Assembly (NCBI GenBank): GCA_030040475.1
Contig: JASHTQ010000440.1
Location: forward strand, 1 to 15,431
Length of the DNA stretch: 15,431 bases
From: Streptosporangiaceae bacterium
GTDB lineage: Bacteria; Actinomycetota; Actinomycetes; Streptosporangiales; Streptosporangiaceae
Reading direction: 5' to 3'
Shown: piece after piece, positions 1 to 5,238 of the stretch
Layout: each line of letters opens with the position of its first letter
Numbering within the stretch: the first letter of the stretch is position 1
Notes under the pieces: generated by a model
What the model was told of the DNA's origin: nothing
Database searches by the model: none
What the model saw: the letters and a program-made list of their open reading frames with translations, nothing else
Translations under genes and position numbers: made by a program

Positions 1-77
1 GCGGCGCGGCCGCGGCCGGTGCGGGCGGCGGCGCGCAGGGCCCGGCGGGCGGTGCGGAGAGTGTGGTGGAGAGCCAT
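1..77 (-). CDS. Partial leftward gene, N-terminal 25 codons only
   Basis: An ATG on the minus strand at 77 opens a frame that runs off the left edge. The visible peptide starts MALHHTLRTARR and continues Arg/Ala-rich, with no recognisable domain. An AGAGG-like ribosome binding site lies about 10 bases upstream of the ATG. The region upstream of it (80-200) is unusually T-rich on the plus strand, as expected for a promoter or leader region. Only 77 bases are visible, so the frame could be chance in GC-rich DNA, and no function can be given. Confidence 0.35.
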   Translation of the reverse strand, partial: MALHHTLRTARRALRAAARTGRGRA

Positions 78-152
78 CGGGTGTTCGCCTCTTTCGGTTT
101 CCGGTGTTTCCGTTCTGCTCTCCACTCTCGTTTTTTCCCGGCTCGTTTTTCA

Positions 153-189
153 GGGCCGTTGTCCCCGTCCTTGACGGGCCGTTGTCCCG
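153..189. repeat. Direct repeat, 13 bp twice, period 24
   Basis: GGGCCGTTGTCCC occurs at 153-165 and again at 177-189. The intervening bases are also similar (CGTCCTTGA against GGTCTTTTA), so this is a short tandem duplication. It sits about 75-110 bp upstream of the leftward partial gene and could be a regulatory repeat. Function is unknown. Confidence 0.6.
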
Positions 190-205
190 GTCTTTTAGGC
201 CCTGG

Positions 206-266
206 TATCCCGCCTTAATCCGAAGGACCCGGCCCTATCAGGGCCGGTCCTTTCGAAGGCTGGGTA
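206..266. repeat. Long imperfect stem-loop
   Basis: The outer arms TATCCCGCCTT (206-216) and AAGGCTGGGTA (256-266) pair at 10 of 11 positions, one of them a G-T wobble. The inner arms 221-236 and 240-255 pair almost fully around the three-base loop 237-239, with one bulged base on each side. A four-base bulge (217-220) separates the two helices. About 25 pairs in 61 bases is far more than chance gives, and this points to a structured RNA, a terminator or an element end. There is no U-tract of the intrinsic-terminator type. Confidence 0.6.
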
Positions 267-282
267 TTAATGCCCGGGCGGA

Positions 283-302
283 CCCGGGCCCTTCGGCCCG
301 GG
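283..302. repeat. Perfect 8-bp GC stem-loop
   Basis: CCCGGGCC (283-290) and GGCCCGGG (295-302) form a perfect stem around the loop CTTC. It follows the longer stem-loop at 206-266 by 16 bases. The run of CCCGGG motifs around 272-303 also allows alternative pairings. Confidence 0.55.
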
Positions 303-568
303 CACTAAGGCCCTGTCGGCGCAGGCAGGACCGCAGCGCAGGCGTGGAACCGCCGCGCCTGGCGGCTGGTCGGGCATGAGACCGGGATTCCGGGAGAATT
401 ACAGCGCGGGCCAGCGCGCTTCTCAACTAACACCGCTACGCCACCGGGGTGCTCGGTAAAGACTGCGGCGCGATCATGTATAAGCGCGGACGGTAACTGG
501 ATGGGTATGCCGGAGTTTGCAATTCCGGGTATGCGCTCGGTAGCGGCTGGCGGGCAGGGTTTTCTGTG

Positions 569-862
569 TCAGGTCGGCTCGGGGATCCAGGGGTCGGCTT
601 GGGCGGCGCGGGTGAGGGTGCCGGCGCGGTCGCGCATCCGGGTCGCGAGGGCGTCCGTTTCTCCTGCGGCGGGCGGCGTTCGGGACGATCCCGGCATCGG
701 CGGCCTCGCGGAACCGCTGGCAGTGCTTGTCCAGGGTCTCGGGGCCGGTGGCGTGACGCCCGCCGCGTCCTTCATGGCCAGCAGGGCGTCGACGGCCTGC
801 TGCGCCCAGATCACGTCGTCGTCGGTGCCGGTCTCAGTGACCGGGGTGAGTTCCGGGACAAT
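569..862 (-). pseudogene. IS66-type transposase remnant (C-terminal region, frameshifted and deleted)
   Basis: On the minus strand, one frame reads IVPELTPVTETG, then DDDVIWAQQAVDALLAMKDA, resembling the WAxQxADALLAMK segment of actinobacterial IS66 transposases. After about 757 the match moves to another frame (TLDKHCQRFREAADAGI). From about 655 it returns to the first frame as ALATRMRDRA, followed directly by LTRAAQADPWIPEPT and a TGA at 569-571. The last piece resembles the family C-terminus (LTRxxxGxPWxP). The conserved catalytic stretch normally between them (DNNxAERDxR) is missing. Two frameshifts and an internal deletion make it inactive. The assignment rests on recalled family motifs, not an alignment. 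No terminal inverted repeats were recognised. Confidence 0.55.
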
Positions 863-955
863 GGCCCGGCGGCCGCCTCACGGCCCGCAGCCCCGCGCCG
901 GGCACGATGACCCGCCCGCCGCTGACCCGGACCCTCTCGCATGAGGAGACCTGAC

Positions 956-1702
956 ATGGACCTTCCCCGCAGCTTTACCATTCGCGAGAGCAGCCACCGC
1001 ATCCATAACCCGTTCACCAGCGACAAGCTGGCCGCCCTGGGCCGCGCGCTGAGCCCGCCGCCGGGGACGCGGATGCTCGACCTGGCCTGCGGGACCGGCG
1101 AGATGCTGTGCACCTGGGCACGCGACCACCAGGTGACCGGGACCGGGATCGACATCAGCACGGTGTTCATCGCCGCCGCCCGCGCCCGGGCCGCCGAGCT
1201 GGGCGTGGACGGCAAGGTCAGCTTCGTGCACGGCGACGCGTCCGGCTACGTCGCCGGCGCCCCGGCGGGCATCGCCTCCTGCATCGGCGCCACCTGGATC
1301 GGCGGCGGCGTACCCGGCACGATCGAGCTCCTGCGGCGAAGCCTGCAGCCCGGCGGCATGATGCTGATCGGCGAGCCGTACTGGCGCCGGGAACCTCCCG
1401 ACCAGGCCACCATCGAAGGCTGCCACGCCATCGGCAGTGATGATTTCCTGCCTCTGCCGGACCTGATCGAACGGTTCGGCGACCTGGGCTGCGACGTCGT
1501 CGAAATGGTCCTCGCCAGCCAGGACAGCTGGGACCGGTACGCCGCAGCGCAATGGCTGAATATCCGCCGCTGGCTCGACGCCAACCCCGATGACGAGCTG
1601 GCCGGCCAGATGCGCGCGGAACTCGCCACCTCGCCCGCACGATACGCCAGGTACCGGCGCGAGTATCTCGGCTGGGGCGTCTTCGCCCTGATGAACCGCT
1701 GA
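956..1702 (+). CDS. Class I SAM-dependent methyltransferase
   Basis: The 248-residue cytosolic protein has the Rossmann-type SAM-binding signature LDLACGTGE (residues 41-49) and an acidic residue at the end of strand beta2 (GIDIS, D66), as in the Methyltransf_11/25 families. The motif IV region (about 94-120) is followed by QPGGMMLIGEPYW (131-143), the usual LkpGG-type post-motif. The substrate cannot be read from the sequence. The ATG at 956 is preferred over the in-frame ATG at 941 because AGGAGA (944-949) sits six bases before it, and the upstream ATG has no such site. It is a single gene: upstream is a transposase remnant, and downstream it converges on a leftward gene across 138 bp with two hairpins. 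It may have been left standing beside a decayed mobile element. Confidence 0.88.
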   Translation: MDLPRSFTIRESSHRIHNPFTSDKLAALGRALSPPPGTRMLDLACGTGEMLCTWARDHQVTGTGIDISTVFIAAARARAAELGVDGKVSFVHGDASGYVAGAPAGIASCIGATWIGGGVPGTIELLRRSLQPGGMMLIGEPYWRREPPDQATIEGCHAIGSDDFLPLPDLIERFGDLGCDVVEMVLASQDSWDRYAAAQWLNIRRWLDANPDDELAGQMRAELATSPARYARYRREYLGWGVFALMNR

Positions 1703-1775
1703 CCCATCACGCTACCGAACAGCCCGGACACCAAAGCGCCCGCCAGCCAGCGCCATGCCGGGATCCATCTAGTTA

Positions 1776-1796
1776 CCGCGGACGAACCTTCCGCGG
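1776..1796 (+). terminator. Hairpin 3' of the methyltransferase
   Basis: CCGCGGA (1776-1782) and TCCGCGG (1790-1796) form a perfect 7-bp stem with a 7-base loop, 73 bases after the methyltransferase stop. There is no T-tract, so this is at best the U-less type of terminator common in actinobacteria. Confidence 0.4.
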
Positions 1797-1813
1797 AGTA
1801 CCTGCTGCGGCAC

Positions 1814-1834
1814 AGACCGCGCGTTTGGCGGTCT
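1814..1834 (-). terminator. Hairpin just after the leftward phosphotransfer-like gene
   Basis: AGACCGC (1814-1820) and GCGGTCT (1828-1834) form a perfect 7-bp stem with a 7-base loop, six bases beyond the TAA of the leftward gene ending at 1841. Its position suggests a terminator for that gene and possibly a barrier to readthrough from the methyltransferase. There is no U-tract. Confidence 0.5.
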
Positions 1835-1840
1835 ATCGGG

Positions 1841-2467
1841 TTAGCGCGGCGGCCTTGGCAGGCTCATCCGGACGCGGATCCGCTGCTCGCGGGGCTGGAC
1901 ATCGGCCTGTGCCTGCATCGCGGCCGCCAGGTGATCAAGGCACTCCTTTATCTCGCCGGGATCACCGAACGGGTGGTCGCCATCGACCGCCGGGGTCAGG
2001 TTGAGGTCGAGGTGGATCAGCTGCTCGTCGGCTCGCACTGCCGCCATGGCCTGGACCGGCGGCCGCGCGCAGGCCCCGAGCAGGATCAGCTCAACGACGT
2101 CGGCGACGGCGGACACCTCCGCGGCCGCCAGCCCGCCCGCGCCCTCCCCGGCCACCATGGTCAGCGGGGCAGCAAGCAGGCGGGCGGTGCGTCCCGCCAG
2201 CGCCGTGGCCAGATCGGGTTCCGGCCGGGAGAAGGATCCGATCTCGTCCATCATCGAGCGCAGCTCGCGGCCCGCCTCCTCGACCAGCCGCTCCACCACG
2301 TCGAATTCATCGCTCGCCGGTGTCCCGGCCGTCCGGCGGGCCACCGAGAGCTCGAGTGCCGCCGCCGCCAGGTCCTGGATCGGCCGATCGTGCAACTGGC
2401 CGGCCAGGTACATCCGGTCAGCCAGGCGGAGCCGGCGCGCGATGTCCAGTACCTGCCATGCGTCCAT
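1841..2467 (-). CDS. Histidine-kinase-like protein with an eroded ATPase domain; possible phosphotransferase
   Basis: This is a 208-residue soluble protein without a sensor domain. Residues 15-80 look like a HisKA_3-type dimerisation and phosphoacceptor helix pair: LHDRPIQDL (25-33) matches the family's LHDGPxQxL box, with phospho-accepting His at 26. Residues 85-204 have the length and pattern of a HATPase domain. Where the N-box Asn should be, the sequence reads VELILLGACARP (125-136). No DxGxG or GLGL motif follows, though the ending (RIRVRMSLP) resembles the last HATPase strand. A working kinase is therefore doubtful. Spo0B and ChpT phosphotransferases have this plan: a DHp helix pair plus a degenerate, non-ATP-binding domain. 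The ATG at 2467 is chosen because GGAAGGGG lies upstream and the phosphoacceptor motif starts soon after; the frame continues open to 2740 but only as a shadow of the divergent regulator. The promoter region is shared with that regulator. Confidence 0.8.
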   Translation of the reverse strand: MDAWQVLDIARRLRLADRMYLAGQLHDRPIQDLAAAALELSVARRTAGTPASDEFDVVERLVEEAGRELRSMMDEIGSFSRPEPDLATALAGRTARLLAAPLTMVAGEGAGGLAAAEVSAVADVVELILLGACARPPVQAMAAVRADEQLIHLDLNLTPAVDGDHPFGDPGEIKECLDHLAAAMQAQADVQPREQRIRVRMSLPRPPR

Positions 2468-2543
2468 CGCCCAAGCCCCTTCCGCTGCGCGCCGCCCGGC
2501 CGCGGTAACCGCGGGTCGGTGATGCCTGCCGACCTGCCGTTCC

Positions 2544-2577
2544 TTACAATTAGTGCTGTACAGAGTACCTATAGTAA
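2544..2577. promoter_or_regulatory. AT-rich divergent promoter island
   Basis: This AT-rich island lies in very GC-rich DNA between two divergent genes. TATAGT (2570-2575) is a plausible -10 for the rightward regulator, about 110 bases upstream of its ATG, with TTACAA (2544-2549) nearby but at a longer than ideal spacing. CTGTACAG (2556-2563) is a perfect palindrome and could be an operator. The exact elements are inferred. Confidence 0.4.
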
Positions 2578-2593
2578 GATCGAGATGTTCGCC

Positions 2594-2640
2594 CGGGCAC
2601 CCTCTGCCCGCGCAATGCCGGCAGGGGACGGCAATCCGTC
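2594..2640 (+). promoter_or_regulatory. Three inverted repeats in the regulator leader
   Basis: CGGGCA/TGCCCG (2594-2599 and 2605-2610, 5-base gap), TGCCGGCA (2616-2623) and GACGG/CCGTC (2627-2631 and 2636-2640, 4-base gap) follow one another between the AT-rich island and the response-regulator start. They could be operator half-sites for the LuxR-type regulator itself or hairpins in its 5' leader. In GC-rich DNA short palindromes are common, so function is uncertain. Confidence 0.4.
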
Positions 2641-2686
2641 GCCTATGGCGCGGCCCGGGCCGGCGCGCGAAACGGGGGAGGCGCCC

Positions 2687-3358
2687 ATGGACGAGCAGGC
2701 CGAGCAGGGCCGGATAGGCGTGTTCCTGCTCGATGACCACGAGATCTTCCGCCGCGGCGTGCAGGGCCTGCTCGCCGCCGAGCCAGACATCGACGTCGTG
2801 GGCGAGGCGGGCACGGCCTCCACGGCGCTGGCCAGGCTGCCTGCGCTGCAGCCAGACGTCGCCGTCCTTGACGTGCGGCTGCCGGACGGGGACGGGGTCG
2901 CGGTATGCAGGGAAATCCGTTCCAGGCTTCCGGAGACCGCCTGCCTGATGCTCACCGCCTACGGAGACGACCAGGCCATCCTCGGCGCGATCATGGCCGG
3001 TGCCGCCGGTTACGTGTCGAAGCAGACGGCCGGCGCGGATCTGGTCAGCGCGGTGCGCAAGGTGGCGGCCGGCCAGTCCACCCTCGACCCGCTTGCGTCC
3101 CGCCAGGTCATGACGCGGCTGCGGGAGCGGATGACTAGCGTCGACCCGGTGGCTGCGCTGTCGGCGCAGGAGAAACGGGTGCTGGAGCTGATCGGCGAGG
3201 GGCTGACCAACAGGCAGATCGCCGAGCGGATGTTCCTGGCCGAGAAGACCGTGAAGAACTACGTCTCAGCCCTGCTCACCAAGCTCGGCATGACCCGTCG
3301 CACGCAGGCCGCGGCGCTCGCCGCGCGCCGGGCGGAAGCCCCGGACGACGAACTGTGA
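2687..3358 (+). CDS. NarL/LuxR-type response regulator, DevR/DosR-like
   Basis: This 223-residue protein has a receiver domain (about 10-130) and a LuxR-type HTH (about 155-215). Receiver landmarks are D16/D17, phosphoacceptor D62 in LDVRLPDG, T90 and K112. The output domain contains EGLTNRQIAERMFLAEKT (171-188), almost the wording of mycobacterial DevR (DosR), and KNYVSALLTKLGMTRRTQAA after it. The VGEAG and DVAVLDVRLPDG stretches also match DevR. In mycobacteria DevR controls the hypoxia/NO dormancy response; whether that role holds here is inference. The ATG at 2687 follows a GGGGGAGG site by five bases; the frame is open upstream but without a better start. It is divergent from the phosphotransfer-like gene and convergent with two hybrid kinases. 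A 13-bp stem-loop overlaps its stop codon. Confidence 0.93.
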   Translation: MDEQAEQGRIGVFLLDDHEIFRRGVQGLLAAEPDIDVVGEAGTASTALARLPALQPDVAVLDVRLPDGDGVAVCREIRSRLPETACLMLTAYGDDQAILGAIMAGAAGYVSKQTAGADLVSAVRKVAAGQSTLDPLASRQVMTRLRERMTSVDPVAALSAQEKRVLELIGEGLTNRQIAERMFLAEKTVKNYVSALLTKLGMTRRTQAAALAARRAEAPDDEL

Positions 3359-3385
3359 TCGGGTCCGCCGCAGCGGACCCGATCA
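3356..3385. terminator. Bidirectional stem-loop overlapping the regulator stop codon
   Basis: TGATCGGGTCCGC (3356-3368) and its exact complement (3373-3385) form a perfect 13-bp stem with the loop CGCA. The left arm begins with the TGA of the response regulator; the right arm ends 12 bases before the stop of the convergent hybrid kinase (3398-3400). There is no U-tract on either strand. It probably serves both converging transcripts. Confidence 0.75.
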
Positions 3386-3397
3386 CCTCCACTGTTT

Positions 3398-5104
3398 CTA
3401 TTCGCCCCAGGACTTGCCAGGACCGGCCGCAAGCAGCTGAGACACCGTGGCCAGCAGCGAGGCCCTGGAGAAGGGCTTGCCGATCACCGGCACCTCGGCA
3501 TCCGGCCAGCCCGATGCGGCATGGTCCGGGCGCTCGTACCCGGACATGAAGAGCACCTGGATGCCGGGGCGCATGACCTGGACCTGGGCGGCGAATGCCG
3601 CGCCGGTGATGCCGGGCATCACGATGTCGGTCAGCACGAGGTCGGCCGAGGTGCCCGGCTTGGCGAGCAGCGCGAGCGCGTCCTGCCCGCTGGCGGCGGT
3701 CGTCACCTGGTAGCCCGCGCTCGACAGCACCCGGTGCACCACCTCGCGGATCTGCGGCTCATCGTCGATCACGAGTACCGAACCGCTGTGCGCGGGTCGG
3801 CCGGATGTGCCGCCCGCGCCCGGTACTTCCCAGCCGGCTCCCTGGGCGGCGGGCAGCACCACCGTCACCGTGGTCCCGGTGCCGGCCTCCGATTCCAGCC
3901 ATGCCTTGCCGCCCGCCTCCGCGGCGAACCGCTGCACGGTGGTCAGGCCAAGGCCGGCCGACTGATTCGCGTCCTTGGTGGTGAAGAAGGGCTCGAAGGC
4001 CCGCTGGGCGATCACCGGGTCCATGCCGCAGCCGGTGTCGGAGATGCGCAGCGCCACGTAGCGCCCGGGGAGCAGTTCCGCGAGCTCGGTCGCGTCATAC
4101 TGGTCGACGGACAGATCCGCACTGGCCATGCTCATGGTGTCCATGTTGCCGGTGCTGATGGTGAGCTGGCCGCCCGCCGGCATGGCGTCCCGCGCGTTCA
4201 CCGCGATGTTGGTGATCACCTGCTCGACCATGGCCGAATCAGCCCGCACCGGCCAGACATTCGTACCGGGCTGGACGATGACCGGGATGTGCTCGCCAAG
4301 AATCTCGTTCAGGAGCACGGTTGTGTCGCTGATGACCTGGGCGAGATCGACGTCCTCCGTCTGTGCCCTTTCCCTGCGGGCAAAGGCGAGCATCCGCTTG
4401 ATCAGCATCCTGGCACGATCGGCGGCGCCCTGAATCTGCTCCACGTCCGAACGGACCGGACCCCACCTGGTCAGGCTGTCCGCGGCCTCGGCCACGCTGA
4501 TTTCCTCGTGCACCAGGCTCGCGTAGCTGGCGATCACCGTCAGCAGGTTGTTGAAGTCGTGCGCCAGCCCGCCGACCAGGTGACCCAGGCTCTCCATCCG
4601 GCGCGACCGCGCCAGCTCGTGCGCGAGCTGCTGCACCTCGTGCATCGCGCGGGAGGCCGCGGTGATGTCCTCCGCGTAGGTGGTGAGGTAGCGGTCCCCG
4701 GATTCCGGCTGGATCGCCCACCCGGTCAGCCGGACGGCCACGGTCTCGCCGTCCTTGCGGATCATCCGCGTGTCGACCTGGAAGTGGTCGGTATCACCCG
4801 ACATGATCTGCTGGGTGAGCAGGTCGATCGTCGCCTGCTCTTCCGGTTCGAGGTCGCCGAGGAAGTCGCGGCCGGCGAGCTCCGTCCAGGAGTAGCCGAT
4901 GAGCTTGCAGAACGCCTCGTTGGCTGCGAGGTACAGGTTCGGCCGGTCGGTGGTCATGCTGGTTGCCATCATGCCCCAGGGCATGCAGCCGAACTCGCTC
5001 TCGTACCGCTGCCAGCTGACTCGCAAGGCCTCGCCCTGGTCTTGGGCGATGGCCACCGTAGTTCGCCACCTCGCTGCCGCGGCAGGGCTGTCTTCCTGCG
5101 CCAT
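3398..5104 (-). CDS. Soluble hybrid histidine kinase: PAS - HisKA - HATPase - receiver
   Basis: This 568-residue protein has no membrane segment, so it is predicted to be a cytoplasmic sensor. An N-terminal PAS domain (about 35-150; NEAFCKLIGYSWTELAGRDF) is followed by a short helix and the H-box GGLAHDFNNLL with phospho-His 182. The ATPase has its N-box (NARDAMP, N303), G1 box (DTGCGM, D356), F-box (FEPFFTTK) and G2 (GLGLTTV). A C-terminal receiver (about 441-560) has D447/D448, phosphoacceptor D493, S521 and K543. All catalytic motifs look intact. The ATG at 5104 follows an AGGGGG site. It lies behind a similar kinase at 5239-6858 in the same direction; the 134-bp gap has an AT-rich promoter-like stretch and the upstream gene ends in a strong hairpin, so it is probably transcribed separately. 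With a receiver as its last domain it needs a phosphotransfer partner, for which 1841-2467 is a candidate. The PAS ligand is unknown. Confidence 0.93.
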   Translation of the reverse strand: MAQEDSPAAAARWRTTVAIAQDQGEALRVSWQRYESEFGCMPWGMMATSMTTDRPNLYLAANEAFCKLIGYSWTELAGRDFLGDLEPEEQATIDLLTQQIMSGDTDHFQVDTRMIRKDGETVAVRLTGWAIQPESGDRYLTTYAEDITAASRAMHEVQQLAHELARSRRMESLGHLVGGLAHDFNNLLTVIASYASLVHEEISVAEAADSLTRWGPVRSDVEQIQGAADRARMLIKRMLAFARRERAQTEDVDLAQVISDTTVLLNEILGEHIPVIVQPGTNVWPVRADSAMVEQVITNIAVNARDAMPAGGQLTISTGNMDTMSMASADLSVDQYDATELAELLPGRYVALRISDTGCGMDPVIAQRAFEPFFTTKDANQSAGLGLTTVQRFAAEAGGKAWLESEAGTGTTVTVVLPAAQGAGWEVPGAGGTSGRPAHSGSVLVIDDEPQIREVVHRVLSSAGYQVTTAASGQDALALLAKPGTSADLVLTDIVMPGITGAAFAAQVQVMRPGIQVLFMSGYERPDHAASGWPDAEVPVIGKPFSRASLLATVSQLLAAGPGKSWGE

Positions 5105-5172
5105 GGTTCCCCCTTTGGATCAGATCCCGCTCGCGATGAACGCGCGGCCCCCGTGACCTATCCCCGCGAGAC

Positions 5173-5217
5173 TTCGGTGGCTTATAGTAACACGTCGATG
5201 GCTTTGGGTAATATGGG
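5173..5217 (-). promoter_or_regulatory. AT-rich promoter-like region for the downstream hybrid kinase
   Basis: Read on the minus strand, TTACCC, a 16-base spacer and TACTAT followed by AA could form a -35/-10 pair about 80 bases upstream of the kinase start at 5104. TATAGTAA (5183-5190, plus strand) also occurs in the divergent promoter region at 2570-2577. The low-GC composition stands out from the surroundings. The exact promoter elements are inferred. Confidence 0.4.
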
Positions 5218-5238
5218 CTCTCGGGTGCGTACTCGCCC

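Larger units (their letters stand above)
78..568. other. Non-coding, hairpin-rich stretch with short repeats
   Basis: No convincing gene lies here. The short open frames have the biased composition of GC-rich noise and match nothing known to me. Contents: a short direct repeat (CTCGTTTTT at 127-135 and 142-150); a 24-bp-period direct repeat (GGGCCGTTGTCCC at 153-165 and 177-189); a long imperfect stem-loop at 206-266; a second GC-rich stem-loop at 283-302; and a stretch at about 380-450 that reads like a degenerate tRNA on the minus strand. This could be the leader of the gene leaving the left edge, or the worn edge of a mobile element. Confidence 0.55.

Noticed and set aside
851..870. A DevR-box-like palindromic run (GGGACAATGGCCC) near the transposase relic.
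   Set aside because: It is one loose match inside decayed coding sequence and some 95 bases from the methyltransferase start; such matches are expected by chance in GC-rich DNA.
2468..2740. An N-terminal extension of the phosphotransfer-like protein up to 2740.
   Set aside because: It would overlap the divergent regulator's start and promoter, is Arg/His-rich, and a good ribosome binding site precedes the ATG at 2467.
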